Below, piece by piece: positions 11,153 to 20,377 of a DNA stretch of 64,000 nt (within the stretch, counting starts at the first letter, position 1; every line of letters begins with the position of its first letter). The position numbers and the translations under genes are program-made. Location of the stretch: contig NC_134030.1 in assembly GCF_964204645.1 (NCBI RefSeq), forward strand, positions 17,489,110 through 17,553,109, given 5' to 3'. Under the pieces are notes generated by a model that was not told the DNA's origin, did not search any database, and saw only the letters and a list, made by a program, of their open reading frames with translations. Origin of the DNA: Tubulanus polymorphus (taxonomy: Eukaryota; Nemertea; Palaeonemertea; Tubulaniformes; Tubulanidae).

Positions 11153-12049
11153 TCAGACGTTTCTGGCCAATAAAAAGTGTTTCAGGGTTATAGGCAACAT
11201 CGGGAATCCATAACTGTAGACGACATATTTACGGATGATATCCTGAACTTGTGCGCGCGATGTTTCCAGTAAGGTATCTATATCCCGACCCGCGATGAAC
11301 GTCGGTATCGCGTCACCCATTTTACGAATGGCTGCGTCATGTTCGCTGATGCGCGATCTGCTCGGTTTCAGAGCTAGGTGCATCAAAATCGCGCCCTCGT
11401 CGGTCGAGCGCGAAACCACTTTCATCTCAGCAGCTTCCGCGCGTAGGAGTTCATCTATGTCAACTAGTCCGCAGGGAATGGACGATGAACCGTCATCGGT
11501 GAGGGCTTGGATTTCTCGAGCGATGCTAAAATAATCTGTCTTGGTCGTTGAGCTCAGGTAAACTCGTCCACACTCGTTAGCTAACTTATAAAGCGACACT
11601 TCCAAACATTCCGCCGGATCGTCGAAGTAATAGAGAACGTGCGAAAAAATGATCAAATCGTAGAAGTCGTTCGGTAAGAAAGAAGGCGCCTCCTCGCTAG
11701 AGAATTTACGTCTATAGACCTCGGACCGAAAGTCGTACTTACTGGCGAGTGTATTCATTCGAGTCTCCAGCTCCAGCGACATGACATCGTTCGGTTCAAC
11801 GCAGTCGACGCGTTCGAAACCAACTTCATCGCCGATTTCGGTCAACGCGTCTTCTAACAGATACCCGTGAGCCGCACCGACTGATAGCACTCTCAAACCT
11901 CTCCGCCTACCGTCTGCCGTCATCGGGTGATCGGTAGCGGTCTGACAGACGGCGCGAACTGCTTCACATAATCTCTTCAATCCGAAGTTAATTTCGCTGC
12001 AATTCAGACGAAAATATCGGAGACTTTCGCCGTATTTCAGGTCGTTCAT
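11153..12049 (-). CDS. Class I SAM methyltransferase, histamine N-methyltransferase-like
   Basis: An intact single-exon frame of 298 codons, close to the ~292 residues of histamine N-methyltransferase. The start region LKYGESLRYFRLNCSE, motif I LRVLSVGAAHGYLLEDAL (residues 52-69), acidic motif II end VDCVEPND, and a central DFYDLIIFSHVLYYFDDP block with Rossmann-fold spacing are visible. Together they fit a soluble HNMT-like enzyme that transfers a methyl from SAM to a small amine. Just upstream on the same strand is a polypyrimidine tract ending TTTTTAGCAG (near 12073), so a 5' non-coding exon is likely. No frameshift. The substrate is inferred from family resemblance only; other small-molecule methyltransferases of the same fold remain possible. 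Confidence 0.75.
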   Translation of the reverse strand: MNDLKYGESLRYFRLNCSEINFGLKRLCEAVRAVCQTATDHPMTADGRRRGLRVLSVGAAHGYLLEDALTEIGDEVGFERVDCVEPNDVMSLELETRMNTLASKYDFRSEVYRRKFSSEEAPSFLPNDFYDLIIFSHVLYYFDDPAECLEVSLYKLANECGRVYLSSTTKTDYFSIAREIQALTDDGSSSIPCGLVDIDELLRAEAAEMKVVSRSTDEGAILMHLALKPSRSRISEHDAAIRKMGDAIPTFIAGRDIDTLLETSRAQVQDIIRKYVVYSYGFPMLPITLKHFLLARNV

Positions 12050-13329
12050 CGTAACTCGGCTATCGTCTGCTAAAAAGAAACATTTCTATATTATATACCG
12101 GGAGCCAGTGACTCAATAGTTGGTTAGAGTTTACCAGTGAATAGTTGACATAGTGACAATTATTTACTATGATTCATCCATCGGTTATCTTTGAAACCAA
12201 CTTTTGAGCAACTGGCCCCCAGTATCATAAACTATGGGTGCCTTTTTTAGACAGGTTCCTATCGAACCGTTTAGGCGTAATTCTTGTCGACACGAACGGC
12301 CCTGAAGAGAATTCCTGAATCGATAGAAAATAGACGAATCAAACCTGCCAAACTCTCTCCCGGTCGGTTCTATCAGGTTTACAGATTCCGGAATGGAATA
12401 GAGCACATTCTGAAGAATTCTGGTATAGGCCAATCCAAACCTACCTATGTGCGCGATGCTACACAATGATGCCGTTTCGAAAAGGCCATCGCTTATTTTT
12501 AAAGCGCCATATTGTAGGTTATTAGTGGCGCATTTAGCGTGAATCCTTTAACCTAAATAATGCACAGATGTATGCATAAATATACAGCGCAGCTTTTATC
12601 CTTCAAATTCATGTTCATACAGGTAAAATAGAGGTCATATAGAGGTCACAGTAGTTACTCTATCCGTAATTTTGCAATAATGAATTTTGGCGTTATTTTC
12701 TTATCAAACATATTTCATAACTGGCACAAAATGCCTTTTTCATAAGTTTCGGATGATGAAATTGTGAATTTGCCTTTTCTGAGGCCACTATTTCGCAAAC
12801 AAAAATTTCCTTTTTTGTCTATGATTTTCGGAACGACATTTTTATTCGATTTGACTCGTGAATCGGTGGTGGTGAAAAAGCCACGTATCGAATTAACTCG
12901 AAATTAGCGGCAGCCCTCGTCCGCCCAAAATGTCATGGGCGATGTAATAGACCAATGAAGGGTTTGCGGCCAGATATTGCGTAGGATACAGCAGAATGGC
13001 GAGACTTTTGGATGAAAACCATTGAGTGCTGCCCCTATGAATAACGATAGCGGAATTTCTGTGAACTAGAAAGTAAAGCATTTACCACCAAAATATAAAT
13101 TTCCTAATTACGTACAATCGGGACCTAAACTAGACATAAACTACGGCCCCGACCTACATAAAATCGACGCATTCGAACAATCTGAGCGCTGCAAATTTCG
13201 TGCCGTGGCTCCGAGTCTCGATTAACTATTACAGCCTGCAAGTGACATCACAGATCATATATTTGACAACTGATCAGTGAATTCGTGATGAATTATAGGA
13301 ACGCCTTAAACGCGAAAGAGAACGAACTG
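12050..13329. other. Non-coding, no gene seen
   Basis: Presumed 5' flank of the methyltransferase followed by about 1.2 kb with no gene. The word AACTTTTGAGCAACTGGC at about 12201 recurs near 60157 inside the foldback element there, so part of this stretch is a dispersed repeat. Confidence 0.4.
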
Positions 13330-13620
13330 TTAAACAGGCATCAGTGTTAATTTGATAAAGTGCAAGGAATCACTGAGACACAAAGCGATCGGATAGATAG
13401 CGTGAGGTAAACTGCGGAATCTGCGACTTATCGCTATCAGGAAAGTACGTTCCTGAATTTCCAAACATTCCTGACGTGAACAAGACAAGCAGACCAGTGA
13501 CACAGTACAGTAGATTCCAGACCCGTTTATCACAGACATGAGAACGATGTAACCAAGAAAAGGTCGTCGACCAATCCGCATCTGAGTTGAATTCATGATT
13601 TGATGCGGATCAGGGTCGGA
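13330..13620 (-). pseudogene. GPCR fragment, relative of the one at 3.0 kb
   Basis: On the minus strand the frame reads MNSTQMRIGRRPFLGYIVLM, then SLVCLSC..., AISRRFRSLPHA and finally LTLMPV. The same words, in order, occur at 3027-3460 on the plus strand. The TM1 helix is damaged by substitutions and frame changes (CSRQECLEIQERTF in place of a hydrophobic run). No later helices follow. This is a dispersed pseudogene of the same receptor family. Confidence 0.6.
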
Positions 13621-13689
13621 TCCAGCTTCATACCATCCATGCCTTCCGGAAGGTGGAATGAATTTCCAAAATACCCTGAGACGATTGGT

Positions 13690-13925
13690 GAACACAGATA
13701 AAAAGGGGCACCATATCCAATGAAAATGGAACATAAAGTAAAAAGCACAAATAAAAGGACACTTTGTATGGGCCGATACGATGGGACCAAATTCCGGATG
13801 ATCTCATAAAAAGGGCACTATCACTGGTCAATCCTAGGTATCCATGACAGGTAAAGGGGCAGCATATCCAATTTAAAAGGCATGTAAAGTAAAACGAAAA
13901 GAAGGGCATTTTCGGGCCGATGCTG
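13690..13925. repeat. Two-unit tandem duplication of ~150 bp
   Basis: GGGGCACCATATCCAAT...CATAAAGTAAAA (about 13706-13745) recurs as GGGGCAGCATATCCAAT...TGTAAAGTAAAA (about 13855-13895), each followed by a GGGCCGAT word. The duplication lies directly behind the GPCR fragment start. Confidence 0.6.
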
Positions 13926-13929
13926 TGAA

Positions 13930-14758
13930 AAGAAAATTTTCTAAGAATGGCAAAAAAGCTTCTCGGAGTATTTAATCTGAAAATTCCGCTTAGATTTTTA
14001 GTGGTTTAAGCTACAGGGAACCTCTCAAATTGCATCTCAGGACCTCAATTTATATTATTTTTTTGTTAAATATCCTTTCCCTTTTATAAGTGGTCAGGTT
14101 GTCAAACAGGATGACCCCTGGTCACGTATTGATAATTACAATTAATCTTGGTGTTTACGTATAACCTAATAGCGTTAATCAGATTTTCACCTATACGCCT
14201 CTACGTGGCCCCACACCGATCCACACCTCTAGCAATACATGCGGCTTTCATCTATATCTGATGACAATGACGCATAAAATAATTTCTCTTCAACCTAAGC
14301 TTAACTTAACTTAACTTAACCAGCGACGATCGCGTCGCGTCGCAGGGCCGACCTATACCTGAATTGGATAAACTACTGATTCCACAGTGGATACTCCACT
14401 GATTCCACAGTGGATTTGTAACAATCGATGGACCTTGTGAGAACGAAAATTGCCCAATAATTTTTGAATTCATAGCGATATTGGGGCCTTAAATGTGTCT
14501 ACCACATTGAACAAAATAGGCCGACATCATTATTTATAGTCATGTTGGGTTTGAATTAGAACCAGGGAGCTGAGTCGGTCCTGACCATCGACGCTTTCAT
14601 GTTCGGCGCAGCGTTCAGATGTCAGAGACAAAGAAGAGGGACGTGGCGCTAAACAGTGTCTCATCAGTTCAAACATGAATTCTTCAAAACGAATCCATGG
14701 TTCAATCAGCTTCATTTAACACGGTAGTAACAGAACAGTGAAAGCCATACAGCTGCTA
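13930..14758. other. Non-coding, small repeats only
   Basis: No gene. Short repeats: four AACTT/TTAAC words at 14300-14320 and a duplicated ACTGATTCCACAGTGGAT at about 14373 and 14398, whose parts recur degenerately at 62820-62900. Confidence 0.45.
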
Positions 14759-15095
14759 ATGTCTATTTCAACTTGACTTCAGAGCACATCGAGTTGGCCT
14801 AGCTCAGTCAGTGTTGATGGTACTAGCCTACCTGATATGAGTCTTATTAGGAAAAGACTGGCAGTTGACCTAAAACATCGTTTTTTAATCCATTCTTCAC
14901 TGTATTGAAGGAATGCCAAAAAGTCTTCATTGAAAGGCCATAATTTGAAAGTCTAATAAAACCAACTATTTACAGATATGTTTCCATGGCTACATAGCAA
15001 ACTTGACTCTTATCAAGTATGTACCGCCAAAACTGACCGAGCTAGGCCACCTGATGTGCTTGCTCTCAAGTCAAGTTGAAATAAGACATCAGATA
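14759..15095. mobile_element. Foldback (MITE-like) element
   Basis: GTCTATTTCAACTTGACTTC...GGCCTAGCTCAGTCAGT at the left is the inverse of ACTGACCGAGCTAGGCC...CTCAAGTCAAGTTGAAATAAGAC at the right (about 14760-14815 against 15031-15091). Interior about 200 bp without coding capacity. Confidence 0.75.
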
Positions 15096-15239
15096 AAATT
15101 AGATTAGGCCACTGGACACCATACCGTATACTTGAATCTGGTAAAATGATGTTTGCTCGTTTCAAGGAATGAACATGCAGGAGGCGTGACGATACAATTT
15201 GATTGTCGTGTGACGTGTCAGCGGTTCGTCTGCCGCCAG

Positions 15240-15247
15240 TATAAAAA
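15240..15247 (+). promoter_or_regulatory. TATA box candidate for the GPCR gene
   Basis: TATAAAAA at about 15240, preceded by a GC-richer segment and about 400 bp upstream of the receptor start codon at 15641. The position fits a transcript with a ~370-base 5' UTR, but no start-site evidence is available. Confidence 0.35.
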
Positions 15248-15640
15248 TGACCGCACGCGCGTCGTTTGTTCATCTTCCGTGTTTGCTGCCGAAACCTAGA
15301 CGTTTGATAATTTTGAAACCTCCAAATAAAAACTTTCGCTGTTCGACAAAACTTGCGTTTGAAGTTGATATCATTGGATTATCTTCCGTATATTCTCGAC
15401 ATAGTGAAATCAGATATGTTTTCTACAATTTTTAACTTGCCCGTAAATAACGAAAGTTTCTTTTATTGCAAAGATCTTTTTTGAAAACGAAACAACGAAC
15501 TCAGCGTGCGCTCGAACGGGAAGGTTAAGCTGTATGAGGTGGTTATCAGAATATTGTTGATTTTCGTGCACACAAAAAAGAACACTAATTTCGTTAAATT
15601 GAAACATTGATATTTTTGAGTCGAAATATATTAAAAACAG

Positions 15641-16628
15641 ATGAATTCGACATCAAATCACGCGCAGAATGGAAGTCAGCAACGAGAAGGAAACCTGCAA
15701 GGATCGTACTGTTTCCTCTATTTCGTGTACCCCGTGGAGTTGGTGAACACTATAAACCCGTGGGTGAAATGGGTTCACATTATTTGCACGTCGTTCTTTA
15801 TTGTCTTCGGTCTGATGTCGAATGTCGTATCATTTATCGTTATGACGTCGCAGAAAATGCGCAAGAGCTCGTTCGCGGTCTACCTGACAGTTTTAGCCGT
15901 GAGCGACGGGTGTAATTTGGTATTGTACGGTATTTTCTGGATTAATTTCATCAGCGCGCTTTCGGGTGGACCCTTGGTCATCGTGGTCGGTGGCGTGTTG
16001 GCAAAAACTTTTCTCAAATATATAAGTTTGTATTTCGCGGCATTGAGCAGTTGGTTGGTAACATTCATCAGTGTTGAACGTTTCATCGTTGTCTGTTTTC
16101 CGATTTCGGCGTTGCGTTTGTGCCGCCGTCAAACGGCATTTGGCGCCTCCTGTTGCACGGTTCTCGGCGTCCTATGCGTTATGCTAGTCGACGGTTCCCT
16201 GCGTCCGTGGATGGACTATGACGTCACTTGTAGGCTACCCAGTCAACGCTACCAGTCACCCACGTTAGGGGCTCTTATGATTGGCTACTTGCATTTTATC
16301 ATTATAAAAATATGTTGCGTCAGTATAGTCGGAGTCTTGTGCAGGCGCAGTGCGAGAATACCGATCGCCGCTCTCAAACTGACCAATAACAGAGTCACTC
16401 GTCTCATGCTGTTCGTCATGCTCGTTTTTCTCGTATTACTATTTCCTGGTACAATTACTATAACGCTCGCAGGCGTGCTCCCACAATTACGACAAGTATT
16501 GAAGTCTGTACCGTATCGGGTCCAATGTCCGTCATCCTTTGGGAAATAAGCTACTCGGTCAATTTCCTCATTTACGCGATGACCAGTGGAAAGGTTAGGG
16601 AAGCGTTCGTCGAGAGGTTTCTAGTTTA
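15641..16628 (+). CDS. Rhodopsin-class GPCR, frameshift before TM7
   Basis: A single-exon receptor. The first 302 codons hold an N-terminal tail with N-S-T/N-G-S glycosylation sites, TM1 (residues ~44-67, with the conserved N in LMSNVV), TM2 with LAVSD (residues 85-89), TM3 ending in ERF (146-148, in place of DRY), TM4, TM5 and TM6 (RLMLFVMLVFLVLLFP). The frame ends at 16549, but one base off the reading continues with an NFLIYAMTS TM7 and a short basic tail to 16628. One indel at about 16505-16518 therefore separates TM6 from TM7. The layout resembles the short peptide/FMRFamide-receptor-like GPCRs expanded in lophotrochozoans; the ligand cannot be told. The frameshift means pseudogene or assembly error. 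Confidence 0.8.
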
Positions 16629-16794
16629 GTCGACAGGTTGCGCTCGTAGCGACTGCCGATCGTGGAATCGAATGAATCAGAAAACAAAAAAGTGCGAAGA
16701 GACACCGGTGTCTCCGAAACCCGTGGTAAACGGTAGTGAAGGGACACCGGTGTTCGATGATTCATATCAGATCTCCAACCCATAATCGAAGAGG

Positions 16795-17351
16795 ATGATC
16801 ATACGCGACATAATACCACTAAGACCAGTCATCGCGTACCGCCAACCAGCAAACCTAAGAAAACTCCTCATCAGCAGCAAACTATCCACCGAAGAAGACT
16901 CAGATAACAAATACACGCGCCCCTGCAACAAATCTAGATGTCAACTCTACCCTGTCATCAACTCATCACCGACCTCACTGCAGCCAACAACCAACAACTC
17001 AAAGTGTCACTGGACCCTACACATGCGAGTCCACCAACATTGTTTGATGCCATCACATGCGATATCTGCCCTGGAACCATCTACATCGGAGAGACTGGAC
17101 AAACATTACGTCAACGCTTGAACAGTCACAAATTTGATATCACACACAAGAAAATGGATAAACCTATCGGCGAACATTTCAATCTTCCGAACCACACCAT
17201 CAGTAACCTTAAAGTGACCGCGTTACATAAAATGAACACTTCTAATAAGCATTCGCGCGAAATCATGGAACAAAAACTTATTAAACGAGGTGATACTATT
17301 AATCTTGGCCTCAATCGCGATCTAGGATTCATGTCCCACTACAGAATGTAA
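16795..17351 (+). mobile_element. Penelope-like element 3' end with GIY-YIG domain
   Basis: Two overlapping frames encode the C-terminal part of a Penelope-like retroelement. The first has PVIAYRQPANLRKLL and a cysteine-bearing PCNKSRCQ linker. The second has the endonuclease core TIYIGETGQTLRQRLNSHK (GIY-YIG family; here IYI...ETG), then GEHFN and a C-terminal NLGLNRD motif. One frameshift lies near 17030-17050. The reverse transcriptase part is missing (5' truncation), typical for these elements. The 3' tail carries a hairpin (AAGGGTTTTC against GAAAACCCTC, 17351-17384). It begins within about 170 bases of the GPCR stop. Confidence 0.8.
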
Positions 17352-17770
17352 TAAGGGTTTTCTGACTTTCGTCGAAAACCCTCTTGAAATTCTGTTGATT
17401 ATTATTATTATATATTTTCCGCCGATTTCGTCGAATAAAATTCATCTTCATCAGATTCGGCAACTGACAGCTTCGAAACGAAATGTATAAGTTGATACTG
17501 TAATAACGGTCTCTCTGAACCAACAGATTGTCTGAATGTACTTGTCATTTTTTTTAATTTGTAGCCGATACGCGTCCGCGATTTAGTGTCATCCTCTGGT
17601 AGCGACCGATAGGTGTCGTGATCTTCAGGTCTCCTCAATAAGCGTGGCTACAGGGTCCGCCTTGGTCCTGTAGTCCCGCGGAGTGGAACTACAAAGGGGA
17701 AATCCTCAGAAAGTTTCCGCCGAAGGGATGGACAGCTTCAGAGACAAAAAGTTTATAGTTCGTAAAAGGG

Positions 17771-18096
17771 ATCGCCAGGAAAAGCACTTTTCGACGCGAA
17801 AACGTCGTTCAGCGTGAGAAAAGACGTTTTCGTATCAAATATTCCCCCAATCGGAAAAACGACAATGTCGATGCGTAAAAGCGCTCAAATCGTCAGGAAA
17901 AGCACTTTTAGACGCGAAAACGTCGTTCAGCGCGAGAAAAGACGTTTTCGTTTCAAATATTCCCCCTATCGGAAAAACGAAAATGTCGATGCGTGAAAGG
18001 GCTCAAATCGTCAGGAAAAGCACTTTTCGACGCGAAAACGTCGTTCAGCGCGAGAAAAGACGTTTTCGTATCAAATATTCCCCCTATACTATAGGA
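17771..18096. repeat. 118-bp tandem array inside the 3' LTR only
   Basis: ATCG(C/T)CAGGAAAAGCACTTT starts at 17771, 17889 and 18007, exactly 118 bp apart. Each unit contains the palindrome GACGCGAAAACGTC and its near-inverse GACGTTTTCGT. The third unit is cut off at about 18092 (CCCCTATACTATAGGAATAG). The corresponding place in the other LTR (about 25665) has none of it. Confidence 0.9.
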
Positions 18097-18982
18097 ATAG
18101 GAGAGAAGGAAGCGAGTGTCAGAGGTAAGTCTTAGCTATTGACCCAATTACACGGACCAGACAGGACAGGTGTCCGCCATGAGGTCTATCGAGTCAGGGC
18201 CCTTGACTCGATGTCGGAACCTCACAGTCACCCGAGCTCCGGCGCATCTTTTCCTCAGGTCCTCGAGGTGTAACATCATATCGAGTGCCTCCCTGCACGA
18301 TCTCCTCGTCCTGGCGTAGTATCTTGCCCCCATCTATGTGTCTAAAGACACCCCGACACTCGCCACTTCATTAAGAATAAGATTTATAAACCTGGCCTCA
18401 AGAAAGTGGATCCTACTTCGTCCAGAAGCCACCCCCCACGACAGTGATAAGTCTTGTATTGAATAATATAGAAAATTATTATTTCAGAAACGGATAACTA
18501 CTGTATAATTTATATACATATTTACATATTGCACGTGAAGTTTTTATCACAATAATTGAATTGTACACCTCATTCAAATAAAAAAAAAGGTTAAATAAAT
18601 TGTTTCAAAATAAATCATAATCTATCTTAGTTATAAATTATTTATAATCTATAAAAGGGCTAGTGCAAGGATCTCTCCTTCCTTGCAAAAATCCACGATT
18701 AACGACTCAATGGTCGCTAAATTTAGGCCCACGAAGACCCAAAATAATGCTCATGCCATGGCATAAAAGTAAAAAGGTAAAAGGAAAAAGCCGCCAGGTT
18801 GACTATTCCCGATGGATTAAAAATAGGTACATATCGTCGAGTTGACTAACGTCAGAGCCCGGCCTGACCTGGGTTGCCCCAGGCCAGGAGAGCGCGTGTT
18901 ATTGTTTACCTCAAATCAATGTGGGTCGAGACGAGAGTGACGTTTGCGCGCGCTGACCCATTTTTATAGATTCCGCGCAGTG

Positions 18983-19012
18983 TGACGTCACCGTGCATGG
19001 AGGATGACGTCA
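18983..19012. promoter_or_regulatory. Paired CRE-like palindromes in LTR
   Basis: TGACGTCA at 18983-18990 and 19005-19012, 22 bp apart, also present in the 5' LTR at 26562-26569 and 26584-26591. TGACGTCA is the full CREB/ATF site. In element orientation they lie in the first third of the LTR, where U3 enhancers normally sit; a TATA-type word (TTTATAGA, plus-strand reading) is next to them. Regulatory role inferred. Confidence 0.5.
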
Positions 19013-19337
19013 CACAGCACAAAAACATGGCCGCCGCGCAAAAGCTCCGAGTTTAAAAGTTTAGACGACTGTACAAATAGTAAATCGGGATCTTACATAG
19101 TAGAATAAGGTGAGAGCGAAAAGTGATCAACCTAAAGTTTTGATTGTTAAAAGCTGAAATTAATTATACTACTATATGCAGAGAAAATGAGGTGCACAGA
19201 ATGTGAAATGAAAGGGGCGAGCTAATTATCGCCCAAAAACATTACAATTAAAAAAAATGAGGAGGGCTCCGTAGCGGAAAAACAAACTATACATTAACGA
19301 CAACATTTTAAACTATTTAACAGGAATTTCCGCTACA

Positions 19338-19352
19338 CAGCCCCCCACCAGC
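19338..19352 (-). other. Polypurine tract of gypsy element
   Basis: Immediately inside the 3' LTR the minus strand reads GGTGGGGGGCTGTG, a purine-rich run at the position where plus-strand DNA synthesis is primed. Confidence 0.75.
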
Positions 19353-19623
19353 CCTGAATGTCCCCATTCAGAACAGGCGACCAAACTACATATAAAAAAA
19401 AGGAAAATACATTATCACATAAAATACGTTACATCAACAATATTACATTAACAGTCAGCAGGACTTCTACGATCACGAACTAGGCGCAAAGTTTTTCGAT
19501 CATACGGTCTTTCATCTCTTCTTGAATTGTACAAAATTTGCAGTCAAATCGGTCACCGGGTCGACCCTCAATCGAAATAGTGCCGCCCCACAGTTCATGC
19601 CGGTGAATGACACGAATCGGAAC

Positions 19624-20328
19624 TCACGGATCGCTGGGCGCTGTTGTTGAGTTGTCTAAAGGAATTAGTTTCCACGCGTCGTTTGCGGTGGGCATATCTG
19701 TAGAAACGGAAGATGCGGAATCGGACGGAATCGGAATTTGATTATTAATGGCTACCGGTTCGACGGGTTTCCTCTTACTTATCAATACAGTTCTTGATAC
19801 ATGGTCTTCGTTCACGGACGGTTTCGTAATTGGAACAGAATCGGCAGGTTCTGGAATGACATCGTCGAGGTCATCGAACAATTTGGCAAATTCGATGTCC
19901 ATGTCATCCAAGGTTAGTATCGGCATGTCTGCAAAATTTTCTTCATCTTTCGTTGTCGATTTTACGGCCGCGGGTGCGGGGTCTGTATTTATTTTCGAGA
20001 CCGCGCTTTTTAATACCGGTTTCGACTCCGATTCTTCGAGCAGCTTGATTAAGCTTAGGTATTTCGATCCATTGTCTTTGAAAATCTTATAGTGTTTGGT
20101 TTCTATGTGAGCTTTCACCTCTTCCCGGTCTTCCGCTCCTTCACCGCGCGTCATACATCTATAGAACCTCTTAAATATAAATGGAGACAAACCAGCCCGA
20201 GATTTGTACGGTGCACAATAAAACTCGAGATGTCTCTTCTTGTTGTAATTGGCAGAAAATTTTCGCTTGCAATACTTGCAGTACCAATTTGCGGGTCGTC
20301 GGTTCTCTTTCATTGCGTTAGTCTTCAT
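19624..20328 (-). CDS. Gypsy ORF3: zinc-finger protein from spliced mRNA
   Basis: The open frame reaches back to 20499, overlapping the end of pol, but the meaningful start is probably Met at 20328 (MKTNAMKENRR). Just upstream on the minus strand is a strong acceptor, CCTGTTTTCTTTCCTTTCAG, ending at 20337, after the pol stop. The protein (234 residues from that Met) has a C2HC/C2H2-like finger, WYCKYCKRKFSANYNKKRHLE, then a second C...H...H-like segment, and a strongly acidic stretch (DDMDIEFAKLFDDLDDVIPE) followed by a Ser/Thr/Pro-rich tail. It has no signal peptide or membrane helix, so it is not an envelope protein. DNA or RNA binding with an acidic activation-like region is a reasonable inference. 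It occupies the env position. Confidence 0.7.
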   Translation of the reverse strand: MKTNAMKENRRPANWYCKYCKRKFSANYNKKRHLEFYCAPYKSRAGLSPFIFKRFYRCMTRGEGAEDREEVKAHIETKHYKIFKDNGSKYLSLIKLLEESESKPVLKSAVSKINTDPAPAAVKSTTKDEENFADMPILTLDDMDIEFAKLFDDLDDVIPEPADSVPITKPSVNEDHVSRTVLISKRKPVEPVAINNQIPIPSDSASSVSTDMPTANDAWKLIPLDNSTTAPSDP

Positions 20329-20377
20329 GACTTCAACTGAAAGGAAAGAAAACAGGCCAGAGATTAGAACAACAGTC

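Larger units (their letters stand above)
17560..19337 (-). repeat. 3' LTR (1778 bp) with internal expansion
   Basis: Matches the other LTR from TGTAGCCGATACGCG to GAATTTCCGCTACA. It is about 325 bp longer owing to a 118-bp tandem array at 17771-18096. In the first ~190 bp (as numbered here) at least five substitutions and an indel distinguish the LTRs, whereas the remaining ~1.2 kb appears identical. Both LTRs carry TGACGTCA palindromes (here 18983-18990 and 19005-19012). Confidence 0.95.

Noticed and set aside
18148-18333. Short minus-strand frame identical to one at 25727-25912
   Set aside because: Identity is due to the LTR pair; no recognisable protein.
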